This document shows positions 1 through 10,361 of a stretch of DNA of 64,000 bases, piece by piece. A program made the position numbers and the translations under genes. Within the stretch, counting starts at the first letter, position 1. Each line of letters opens with the position of its first letter. Origin of the DNA: Hydnum rufescens UP504 (lineage: Eukaryota > Basidiomycota > Agaricomycetes > Cantharellales > Hydnaceae); NCBI GenBank assembly GCA_014904985.1, contig MU128999.1:164282-228281 (forward strand), in the 5' to 3' direction. The notes under the pieces were generated by a model that did no database searches, was not told the origin of the DNA, and worked only from the letters and a program-made list of their open reading frames with translations.

Positions 1-825
1 AGTAATGTCATTTTCCTCAAGAGGGAGATCACATTACTTAAACAGGCCAGATTTGGGTCATTACATAAGAAGTACATTTGGTGCTCAATAGAGCTCTAGT
101 CAAGCGGGTCCCAGCCTCCTATATAGATGGTAGGAACCTGCCTAGACACTTGTATATTACAGAATTTTTACAGTATGGCCCTGTTGAAATTGTGCTCCAC
201 AGCACCTGTCCCATATTGTTGTGAGGGGTATACAAATATGTGTGACAACACCTCTCCAAGCCCCGCCACAAGGTCACTGTGACCAGGGAGTATAACCTAA
301 GCTTGTGCTAAAACCCAGAGTCTTGAAGCTATGACAAAATAATGGGAGACAAAGCTGGGACAGAAAACTTCTTGTTCATATCTACCATTGTTCGGGAGAA
401 AATATGAAATGTGCATGTTAGGCGGTTGACAGCTCGGGGATCGGTAAATTGTGCCCGCTGAATGAACTTGAAAATAGCTGTAAGTAGGAATTGAACAAGC
501 CGAGTAAGTTTTCGATTGGTATAGCCCAGGTCATTTCCTGTTGAAATCAACCCGGTGCCCTGTCGGGGGCGGGCGAGTGTGCGCAGCCTTCACTCTAGAG
601 TAGAGAACAAGGCAACAAAACACATCTCATTCGCCAATCTCGGAAATCGAAGTGGGAGGGGAACGTCGAATTATGGTCGGATCGAGACGAATCCTCTATT
701 CGAATCAATATCCAGGAGCACAATTGTGGCGGCCTGTACCGCATTGTGACTACATATTCAGCAAGGTCATTGCCGAAAGGACGTCGATTCGCCCGAGACA
801 GGATATCACGGGTGGGACTCAATGC
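1..825. other. Intergenic, nothing recognised
   Basis: No open frame with a recognisable domain or plausible exon structure was found on either strand. The short open frames overlap one another on both strands and show no family motif. Confidence 0.4.
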
Positions 826-829
826 TCCA

Positions 830-1390
830 TTCCAGCTTTTGCTTCTTGGGTCAACTCTCTCACTCTGCTGCGAAGGATCTTCCCAGAACCACTGCGAGCC
901 GTGATGTAAGTCAATTCCGACGATCTCCAAAGACGATGACAGTTTTGAACTTGTGTCTTCGGGATCGTATCGATAATGAAGACCCACCACGAAGGTACTC
1001 ATAATGAGCGACCTTGGGTTTAATCCAGCGCTGCACCTCCCCGAAGAGTGCAGCCGGTCTGGGATCCTTCAATAACTCACCGTTTCGCGAGGCGACGACA
1101 TACGCTCCATACACTCCCAATAAATACCGTCGACAATTAAGGGTTCGAGTCCCACAGACAAAAATAAGAAACTTACACAGAGAGGGACGCAACAGGGAGT
1201 TTCGGTCGCCTCCCAGGCGACTCCACACCTATGACAGCTACATCCAAGATATCTTCTTTCAAGAGTAGCGGCGCATCGAACTCCACCCGTTGAAATCCCT
1301 TGTACTTTTACCAATTCTTTCTGGCAGTCTACAACACGGAAGAAAGTTTATTCGTCAACGATCATGATATCACCCGTCGGGAACGAAGGA
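830..1390 (-). pseudogene. AMP-binding (acyl-CoA synthetase / 4CL-like) C-terminal fragment
   Basis: Reading the minus strand from about 1380 downward gives TGDIMIVDE, then a TAA stop (1348-1350), then FFRVVDCQKELVKVQG. This matches the hinge of ANL-superfamily adenylating enzymes (TGD...VDRxKELIKxxG). Further on, VQRWIKPKVAHYEYLRGG and, in another frame, IPKT and GSGKILR match the C-terminal lid, including the conserved lysine region. The frame changes near 990, so at least one stop and one indel break it. The upstream ATP-binding and P-loop motifs are not visible, so only the last 150 or so codons remain. These enzymes activate carboxylic acids to acyl-adenylates and CoA thioesters. The piece is probably a relic that predates the Hsp70/NLR array. 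Confidence 0.6.
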
Positions 1391-3213
1391 TTTCCCGGCA
1401 GCGGTTGGGATCCTTTTTTAACGCTTGGGCACCCGGGCCTAGTGAAAGTGAGTGATACAGCCAACCGTAAGGACAAGAAACACTACACTGCGAGGAAATA
1501 GATACGCACGGACCCACAGCGGGACCCGATTTTCGGGCTCCGGCCTGATATCATTCTTTTCGTTGACAAGACGGGCGTGGTGGCTGGGGTTGAGCCAAGC
1601 AGAGCTCCCAAATTTGTGCATCGAGTCCTCAACCCCAGCCAGAGCGCCTGAGGTGTTCTGTCTGGAAGACTGTACCCGCTCCCAGGCAACACCGGGAAGA
1701 GTGAATTCCACCAAGTTGAATGCGTTTTGGGATCCCGTTTAGGTTGTAGAAGTTTTTTTTGGCCCTTCCAAGGCTCTACCAACACGTAAATGCGCGGGGT
1801 ATTTCGCCACGATTCGAATTTGGTGCTTTTTCTGTTCGGGGATTGGTGTGCCTGTGCCTGGCGATTGTCGATGTGTTGTTCCAACCGTAGGATTTGGTAT
1901 GAGTTCCACTACGTACGAATATCCTAATATCCAGATTCGGATGAAGGCGTACGGTGGCGAGGGCTATTTGGAGGCTGCGTCGACAAAGGGCAATGTGGCC
2001 AACTACTGGATTGGATCGTCGCTTGAGACTTGATATGCGAACGAACCGTTTGATTGCATTCGTATACTCAACCTGTATATACATTGCTTTCGACAGGCTG
2101 CGCTGACCTGCATGGATAGGAGGGTGGCTGGTGGTGAGGTTTCGCAACCATATCCCGAATTACTCCCATAGCCATTCTGCATCCATCCGGTTGCGAATCC
2201 ACATGCCTTGCACCAGGAGTTGGTGATGGTCAAGCTTTCGCCATACGACCTTTCGGCATGCAACTCGTGTTGTGAGAAAATAATTGGGTCGAGCATTGGG
2301 TACGGAATCAACCAAGAATGGCAACGACCCCTATTTGGGCCGAATGAAGTAGTCTCGTAACCAGACCCTCTGATAAGAGGGTCTGGTTACGAGACTAGGA
2401 GACAAGCGCGACCACGCCCCTTTAGTAATACTGTGCCACCGAGCACTCGGAAATCTGGACAGGCTGTCCGGGACTAGACCCACCGAGAACATTCCACCTT
2501 TTCTTACCGGTACTACTGGCACTCGAACATTTTCATGTACTTTGAACTCTTGTAAATACTATAAAAAGAGCGAGCTTGAGCTCACCAACAAATGTAAGGA
2601 CATCTTTTACAATATCCTTGCTATTTCGCTCGCCCTCTCCAATCTGCTGAATCTGCTCACAGTTGCTTAGTAATCAGGGGGAAAACACTAACTCGGGGCG
2701 GCAGGGATGGGGTGAACTGTTCATCGGCGCCAGCAGCCGTGATTTTAGACTTAGAGGTCGCCACTGGTTTGTAAGCTTAGGATTTATTGCGGGGACACCC
2801 GGCTTTCGGGGACACACAGAACCCCACGCTAGGTGGCCCCAATTGACAATTTGTTTTCTTCCTTATTGGGCAGACAGGGACATGTCAAAGGACGGTACGG
2901 TGTCCAGAACATAATAATACGAACCAGTTACAGTAATTCGGCACGTCAAAACCCACGGGAAGTACCGAACCTCATTTGAAAACCGTTGTAGTTGCTTATC
3001 ATGGCCATTACTTCCTCACTGGTTCCAGGGATGTTGTGTCTCTATTATATAATCGAATTTCTTGCGCGACGCCCAGTATAGGAATTGACTTGAGTCTCAT
3101 GCGATATGAGCTCAGTGGTTCTCGCTGCGCTCTTTCCTCTTGTACTTCTCTAGAGAGGCCATCCGCTGCACCCTTAGCGTTATCAACGCCTTTCATTGGA
3201 GCGAGAGAACGAG
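1391..3213. other. Intergenic region upstream of Hsp70-like copy A
   Basis: No convincing gene was found. The region holds the hairpin at 2350-2397 and an AT-rich stretch with a TATA-like run near 2558-2567. Short open frames on both strands show no family motif. The last 100 bases (3110-3213) resemble the 5' leaders of copies E and F, with a cc[t/c]TT...tat[c/t/a]aACGCCTTT...GCGAGA pattern just before the start codon. They are probably part of the class 1 promoter and leader. Confidence 0.4.
2350..2397. repeat. Perfect hairpin, 22-bp arms, 4-nt loop
   Basis: The left arm (2350-2371) is the exact reverse complement of the right arm (2376-2397), separated only by GATA. The core of the arm reads GTAACCAGACCCTC. 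No A-rich tract or T-run follows, and no target duplication flanks it. It could be a cruciform-forming site, a relic of a transposon end, or a small hairpin RNA locus. Confidence 0.9.
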
Positions 3214-6200
3214 ATGAAGAAGGTTTCGCCTCACAGGGGTGGGGGGGAGCATGAATCTCCCCACATCACAAAGGGATACGTGCTGCTTCCTGGTCCCCGC
3301 GCTCCTGTGGAGACTACATTGAGCCCGAAAGTGCATTCCTCTTGCCTGCATTGTATGGGTCGATGGGATCTCATTGGCTGTTATTTTTGGTGACAGTTCC
3401 CCCCCATAAAGCAGAGTTTTTTAGACCGGCCGGATCGCCACGGCTCCCCCTTATTTTCTTCCGTGTTTCGTCGCTTCTCCACAGCATCTGTACAGTCAAA
3501 TCTAGTTACGCACTCGTGGCCTCGTCCTGCAAAGCTCAAAATCTCAGATCTATCCTCATACATTACCTCCACTCCTCCGACTCCCATCACTCGCCTGAAA
3601 TGGTACAAAAATCGGTATGGAGTTCAACACGAGTTCTTGCTCTTGGAAGTCAAACGATCCGGGGATGGGAGCACCCTGTGGCTACGTCTCGACCGTCGAA
3701 TGCACGAGAATGCCAGGGTCCTGAAAATCATATCCTCTCCTGTTCCATCGGGCGACACTGTCAGTCTCGTGTCCCGATGTCCATCATATCTCAGCGTCTT
3801 TTCATTCTAAACCCATGCCGATGTCTTAGGTGGAAATATGTAACGATGTCTCGCGCCTGTTTGATGCTTCACAAAGCCTAGTTCAGGTTGAGACAGAATT
3901 CACTGTCCCACCACCTCTGCAAAGGCTAGGTAATCTTCTGTCTATCCTGATGGAAGATTCTCCCGATTATAAGCTATATTCGGTGCATATGTCCCGCTAC
4001 ATTTCTCCAATATTGACTGATACGACCATTTCAGGAGAATTGTTACTTTTTTTGTGCGGTCATATATGAGAATCTGGTGTCCATGGGCAAAGGGGTGAAT
4101 GTCGTCGGCGTTCCGAGCAAAATTTCTCTGTCGCTTGCTCCGCAGCTGAAGGCACAAATAAAAAGGCGTATGGGCATGTGGCTGTTAGTCCGTTCACTGC
4201 CCTTATGTCTGGACTGGCCATCGATGCCACCATTGACGGTTCCCCAGTAGCTCAGAACTTCCTCCTAGAATCCCAAGTCTCGAACTTCCGAATCCCTTGC
4301 CAATGGAGGGGCTGGCTTTTTCCACTCCGGTCTCCATCGAGCCCCTCCCAGACGAGATCTTGGTTGCAGTGCACGCGAACAATCATCCAGGCCCCATTCG
4401 ATCCATACCAATGCTGCCCACAGTGTCCTTGGCTCACAATCCTGGCTTCCAAAATTCCGCTATACATGTCCAACATGTCTCCAACTCCCTTGGACCCAGT
4501 CGTGCACCCTCGGACGAAGGGAAGATGTCTGTTTCGATCGACTTTGGTACCACATTTTCCGGCGTAGCGTATGGCTCCGCACATATCGCATCAGGCAAGG
4601 TACAACAGATCCTCTCGTGGCCTGGTTCAAGTGAGAATTTCAGGAAGATTCCAACTTGCTTGGTGTACGATGATGCGGGCTGTACCCTCGCCTGGGGGCT
4701 TGAGGCAAAGAATTTGAGCCCTATGCCTGGGACTACACGTTGTGAATGGTGAGCTTTGTCCTTGTTTTTCTAGGGTAGGGGGATGAACACTGTAGGAAGG
4801 TTTAAATTATTTTTAGATCCGATGGCCCTTCGAGATGACGAGGCCGTTGATCCTCGTCTACCAAAACTTCCCCCTGGAAAACAGGCCGTTGACCTGATCA
4901 TTGACTTCCTCGCGTGCATCTGGGAGGTGAGCATCGTTCATTTGAGGTTAATGGTCCGGATCTCACTATGTTTTCTCCAGTACGCTAAAGAGCAGATTAC
5001 CCGCGAAATTGGGGTTGTCGCAGATCTAAGTACGTGCCCTTACTTCGAGGATCGCATGCATTGCTCTTGACATATGACGCCACACTCCAGATGATGCTGA
5101 TGTATGGCTAAGTGCGTTGCTTCATTTCATCCATATCTTGCTACATATGTTCGCCGAATGTATGATCTCCCCATAGGCGTCCCGGCTGCTTGGGACTCCC
5201 GTGGCTGCCAAATCATGCGTGATGCTGCTCTTTCCGCGTACGTGCCACGGGTGGGATTTTGATGCCCATTTTTGACAGCAGTGCTTGCTTCTTCCCAGGG
5301 GTTTGGTTGGTTCTGCTTATGCAGGTGACCGTGACTGGCGCAACCGACTGCACATCATCACGTTCGCCTTAATATTCATTTAAATGATTTCATTTGGACC
5401 TAATTCGTGGCCGCATAATCAGAGAGCCAGAAGCTGCGGCTGTGCACTGTGCACATTTAACAAATTTGCACCAACTCAGGCCGAGCCAGAACTTCATGGT
5501 TTGTGACGCTGGAGGTGGTACTATCGTATGTTCTGTTCCATTTCGTGATTCCAATGCATTGCACCTCATCGAATGTGTCTGCAGGATTTGGCGATCTATA
5601 AAACCATTGGCAGCCTTACCGACCTTGATATCGCGGAAGTGTGTACGCGTTCGGGCTCCAATTGTGGCTCCCTTTTCCTTGATCTACGCTTCAGGGAGCT
5701 CGTTCTCACTCTTCTCGCAAACCACCCGGCCCACCTTGATGCCGCTAGTTTGGCATCCTTTATGCGTTCTTTTTCTGAGACAGAGAAGCTAGCTTATATG
5801 GGAGAAAGCGATGATTCAAATATGTTCCACTTCACTTGCTTTAATCCCGAGGATCCTGGTTAGTTCTTTCCTCATGCGTTAGCGCTCTTTGCACGTGGAC
5901 TTGACTCATGTGAGTTTTAGATGACCCTAGTGTGGGTCTTATCAACGGCGAATTGACGATTCCAGGATTCCTCTTACGTCGTGAGGTTTTCGACCCCGTA
6001 GTGGAGCAGGTGAAGCATTGCGAAACTTTTGATCCAAAAATCTCTGTATGACCCTGATTCGTATCGCACCCCAAAGGTACTCAAGCTTATTGAGCAACAA
6101 ACCCGGATGATGGAACAACGCATTGACGCGCTTCTCCTTGTGGGTGGTTTCTCGGCTAGCGAGTATCTGTTCAAGCGTGTCAAAGTACGTGACTTGGGCT

Positions 6201-7041
6201 GTAATTAATGCAATTGTTCATCGCGCTATCCTAGGATACCTTTGGCTCCCGCATCAAAGTCATTGCACGCCCTCTAGATGCGGACACGGCAACCTCCCGT
6301 GGTGCTGCTAAATATGGCCTTGCCCGTCGGCCACTTATTTCTTCGGTGATTGCTCCGAGGAGCTATATCATGCGTGTGAAACTTCCCGCCCAGCCAGAAG
6401 ATTGGCAAAGGCGACCTGCATATATCAAGAAGAATCATGCTGGATTTGACATCTGCCAGAATCGGTAAGGTCGGGTCTTCTCCCGGTGCCAATTATAGGG
6501 CTCACGCGTTTGAGCTCAGGTTGAAATATCTGGTATTCAAGGGTGCAATCTTACGGAAAGATCAGAGGGTTAAGAGTAAATGCCGCAAATTTTCAGCAAC
6601 ACCACAAGGTGCGTGCCATCTGACATCTCCCTCTGAAGTTCTAGTGAGATCTGACAATTAAGTCGATAGACCGAAGCTTCATCGCGGTGATTTATACCTC
6701 AGATTCTGACAAGACCATGCGGTACACCGACGAGGGCGAAATCTTCGAACTTGGTCGGTGGACCGTTGATGTGGGTTTGCTACCCAGTTTCCAGTCGCGT
6801 ACGAACAATGCTCCTCCTGGTGGTTTTTATACTGGTATTTCAATTGTGCTTGATTCTGGAGGTCCAAACTGACATTTCGGGGCTACAATAGACTTCGAAC
6901 TTGGGTTGGAGTTGGATAGTGCTGGCAAGAGCTAGCTTTTTTTCACCATCTTAATGATAAGCTGATTGTTATTTGACAGAGGTTCGCGTGGTACTCTTAG
7001 ATAACGGGTATGAGTGTGGAAAGGTCGATTTCCTGATTTGA
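3214..7041 (+). CDS. Hsp70-like (HSPA12-type) protein, class 1, copy A
   Basis: Multi-exon gene for an actin/Hsp70-fold ATPase with an extra N-terminal domain. Exons I can place: about 3214-3389, 3413-3759, 3830-3982, 4035-4183, 4251-4748, 4800-4926, 4981-5029, 5091-5111, 5177-5237, 5299-5361, 5423-5525, 5585-5858, 5921-6009, 6077-6184, 6235-6464, 6520-6608, 6670 onward, and 6980-7041. The N-domain (HEFLLLEV, LWLRLDRR, SGDT, VQVETEF, LLSILMEDSP, FFCAVIYENL) is followed by a Ser/Pro linker. The ATPase motifs are SIDFGTTFSGVAYG (phosphate 1), KIPTCLVYDD, EPEAAAVH, CDAGGGTIV (phosphate 2) and LLLVGGFSASEYLF (adenosine). HSPA12-type proteins lack the classical substrate-binding domain; their clients are unknown. 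The start is chosen by alignment with the leader and start of copy F. A TGA at 6870-6872 may end the protein before the last exon. Otherwise all exons join in frame. Confidence 0.82.
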
Positions 7042-7850
7042 GTGGGCTATATGTTCTAATACTCCTTGTTCAATGTATCGCTCTCTATACTCGCTATATT
7101 TTCTTGGATTTACTCTCGTCTCGTCTTACTGCAATCGGCGATATTATTGCGAAGGGCTCCTCTTTTGCTTGCTCGGAAAGTTAGGGGCTTTCACTTCACT
7201 CGTGTAGTTCTTTCGCCGCCCCTTTTAGTTTTCCCTCGATAAGACGATCACTCAGTTGTATTCTCATCGACACTACTGGAATTCTGCTGTAAAAAGTGGT
7301 TATACTTGCTGAAGTTGACCGAACCTCGGTGAAATTAGCCACCCTTGCGATCCCTTGCCATGAGTACTCATGCACGGTGCACGGAGATGAATTGCATTTC
7401 GAAGCACTCTTCGACCAAGCCCATGCCGATGATAATAGGTGAAGACGACCAGCGTTATATGTTCTTCACACAAAAGCAATACTGGACTTGGCATCTTGGA
7501 TGAAGTAAATTCTGTGCAACACTGAGAATGCCGCTGGCATTGTGAGCGGTGAAAGATTTTGATGGAACGACTCTGGTGGAATTCGGATTTGACGGACAGG
7601 ACTAACGGTTTGGGTAGTGACCCCTATATGGACGGATGCAAGCGCGCCTATGATCTTTGGAACACCGTTCGAGGACGTCTCCTTAATCCACGACGGGTTC
7701 CCTGCGTTTGTTTGCTTGACCCCTATTTCACTTCGTTGTTTTGTACCCTTTTTTCTCCTCTGTTCCATTTGTTTTCTTCTCCTATCCTGTAAGCCATAAA
7801 ATGGCTAGTGTACCAAATGTTATTAACGTGTCCTGCTTCAGCCCGCCCTC
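7042..7850. other. Intergenic between copy A and NLR remnant 1
   Basis: The stretch 7500-7560 resembles segments at about 14500, 21890 and 28830, each downstream of an Hsp70-like copy (pattern AATTCT...AGCACTGGGAATgcc...CTGGCATTG). It therefore belongs to the duplicated unit. No coding sense was established. Confidence 0.4.
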
Positions 7851-9905
7851 ACTCCGCTCGATCGTTGGGCGCTTATATAATCAATCCACGTTCACTAGAC
7901 TCTATCAGGCCCATGCATCGCTTTCGCATGCCTCTGCGGAATTTTCGTCAATTTATCGGGAGGGCACGGGCGGGTGTCTTCCGTACTGCAGACGGTTCAG
8001 GGAGGAATAGTCGATTCAGAGCAACTAGGATATGTCAAAGTCTAGTAGTCGATCAATGCTTCACTACAGTCACCATGTTCCCCACTGCATCGTCTTGTCT
8101 CACTATCGGAGCGTGTTTCTTTGAGCAAGTTAAAGCAACACTCGTCAGTATCCTATTTTCCAGGCTGGTGATACACATCGTTTGCTGGTCGGCAGCCGAT
8201 TGCGTTGCAAATGTCAAACTGAGCTTTCTGTTAAAATTTCGCACATGTACCCCCAGTTGACCTCGGATACTCTCGAGGCACAGAGAATGGTGTGTTGCTC
8301 CTTCTGATGCGGGAAGGTCTAGTCGTACCTGTGGATCTATTGTCATACAGTCTCGCTGAGTGTCTTAGACCGTGACCGCCGGATGAATGTAGGAGATGGC
8401 GACATGTCCTGGAGCAAACAATCTATATTCGAACAGGTTGGAGTTCCCCAGCCAACTAGCGGAGATCCCGATCTGGGATAGAGGCAAGAAGTCTTCTCGA
8501 TTAACCAGGTTCGTTTGTTTACCACCCGTCGTCAACGAGAAGTGGCTACACGGTGCGTCGTCAGCCGAAGCGGATAACGGGAGGTGTCGAGTATTATATC
8601 ACAAGTTATCCGTCTGTAGGCAGGAAAGACAAGGGACAGGTCACACAAAGGGTGATCGCTTCGAGAAAAAAAAGCACCCACCAAGTATAGCCTTGTTCGC
8701 CGCTCTTTTGGACACAATTGCGGTACTCACAGACTGGCCAGTTTCGGCGGGTCCATGGAGCCAGGATATTGGGGGTATACCAACCATGAAAGAATTTCGG
8801 TGAACATTCCGACTCGAGTGCCTGGGAGACATGACAGCGACGCGGTCTTCCCTGCTGGCGTCATACGCCGCATGGACAGCTCGAAGAAGAGACACGCCAA
8901 GTGCGGATCTTCCCAACTTGAGGATACTGGTGGCTGAACACTGGACGGGGCGTCCGCCCTCGGGAGAGGTCCCTTGGCAGGAGGCCGGGGGCTGCTCAGA
9001 TCAGGAAGGAGGCGAATTCGAACCAGGGAGAGAGAGATGCTTCAACATAAGCCATCAATAGCTTGGCCAAGCCGACAGAAACTAACACACAGCTCTTCAC
9101 GCGGCGAGTGATATTACTCCAATGTTTGGAGCAAGAGACGTGGCTAATTTAATGGGAATGCAAGAAGTACTCACCGCCCTCCCGACGGAAGATACACTCG
9201 TGTATGACCGAACCAAAGAAGAAATTATTTTGCTGTACGAGACAATTCTGTCAATAGATCGCCCTGCAAGTCAAGGCAAATACGCACCGGTCAGAGAATG
9301 TATTTCCCTTAGGATGGACAGGAGAACATTAAAGCTGTGCAAAAACCACCTCTATGACTCGCTTTTCGATTTGACCAGAGAGTGAAGATTCTCACTCAGT
9401 TTTTCCTGCGTGGGGAACCCAAGCATCCTCTCAACTCAGGTGGAATAAATCTATGCACAATGAGCGTGCTCACAGTGTCGTGGGACGGGGATCTCGAAGA
9501 GATCAGATGGGCGAGTTTGGCATTTCACCACGGATGCCTTGTTGGAGTAGGTGGTTACCGGCTACGGCGTATTAGTGTCACGTGCCCATTTGTGGGCGGC
9601 CTCTACCCCTCCCCGCTCTTCTGGCCCGCTCTAGGGCCGACCCCTTTTATTATATATAGCGTAGGTACTGTGTGTAAACCCCCACTGGTTTGTACCTCCG
9701 CGACACACGAGGTTCTTTATCCCAAAATGCCTTTCGATACGCAGCGCTTGGGCGGTGGACCTTCTACTTGCAGAAGTGAGAATTCGTGAGGAGCCCCTGT
9801 CAGCTCCCTGCACCATTTTGACAGGCTGATGTGAGCAGTGAGAACCCGGTACGTACGGGCATAGATTGGAAATGGTATAAGCGCTAGGCATCGCTAATTT
9901 ATGAT
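7850..9905 (-). pseudogene. NLR remnant 1: shared N-domain plus NACHT P-loop
   Basis: On the minus strand, fragments in several frames recur in the same order as in remnants 2-5. Near 9890-9780 come SAYTISNL and, in a shifted frame, KWCRELTGAPHEF. Lower coordinates carry the equivalent of VETDF...LLS. The P-loop region follows at about 8765-8720, reading WLHGPAETGQS. This order (N-domain, linker, NACHT) is that of fungal NLR receptors. The Walker A lysine is glutamine here. Frameshifts and the insertion at 9541-9733 break the N-domain. The WD40 repeats seen in remnant 5 are absent. The low-coordinate end is uncertain: clear similarity to remnant 5 stops near 8280, while remnants 1-3 remain alike to about 7900. 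Divergent from copy B, which starts about 460 bp away. Confidence 0.6.
9541..9733. mobile_element. Insertion of about 186 bp with 7-bp direct repeats
   Basis: The other NLR remnants run directly from the 'gcatttcgcc' segment into 'atgcctttcgatac'. Only remnant 1 has extra DNA between them, bounded by ATGCCTT at 9534-9540 and 9727-9733. The insert starts near TGTTGGAG, the same eight bases that open the copia LTR in its own orientation. It contains a TATATATAG box and ends close to TTATCCCA. It could be a solo LTR of a short copia or TRIM element. No coding capacity. Confidence 0.6.
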
Positions 9906-10163
9906 GGGATGTAAAAAGGACCGTCGAAGGGGTATCGGTTGAGGTGGGGGTGGACTAAGACGATTCCAGAGCATTTCACAATGGGAGATGCTGGAAAGGC
10001 TCCCGAAAGGTTGGTTAGCCGCTTCGAGGCCGACTATTGTTTTCGGACATCCGATCGTGTCACGTGCCTGGCATAAATAGAGGCAAATTATATTCCTACG
10101 CATACACCCATTTCCAGCCCCGGACCCTTTAAATATGGACGCAGCCACAGGAGTCCTCGGGAC

Positions 10164-10185
10164 TGGGCTGTGTGTACACAGCCCA
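10164..10185. promoter_or_regulatory. Near-palindrome between NLR remnant 1 and copy B
   Basis: GGGCTGTGT and ACACAGCCC form 9-bp arms around a 2-nt centre, with an outer T/A pair. The same element is a perfect palindrome in front of copies C and D. It lies in the shared upstream region of the divergent NLR and Hsp70-like genes, about 180 bp before the copy B start codon. A dimeric transcription factor site is the simplest reading; this is inference. Confidence 0.5.
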
Positions 10186-10361
10186 GGTCAGGGGCTTTCC
10201 CAGTATGGGTCGGGCGTCAAGTAATATCGTCTCCGGAGTATAAAGCTCCTGGTTTCCTGTATCTGTGGTTTCCACATTTCCCTACCCCGTCCTTTCTCCT
10301 TGGGGTCTTCTAGCCGCTCTCTTAGTCTTGCTGACCTTTCGGCCCTGAGCGCCAAGCCGAG

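Noticed and set aside
1141..1155. tRNA T-loop-like GGGTTCGAGTCCCAC
   Set aside because: No acceptor, D or anticodon arm could be folded around it, and it lies in the AMP-binding relic.
2726..2741. Small-subunit rRNA 530-loop-like GCCAGCAGCCG
   Set aside because: The conserved continuation GCGGTAA is absent and no other rRNA segment is nearby.
8396..9385. + strand open frames over NLR relic 1, with similar ones over relics 2-5
   Set aside because: Recurring across copies only because the - strand is homologous. The - strand reading gives the P-loop and N-domain motifs; the + strand gives none.
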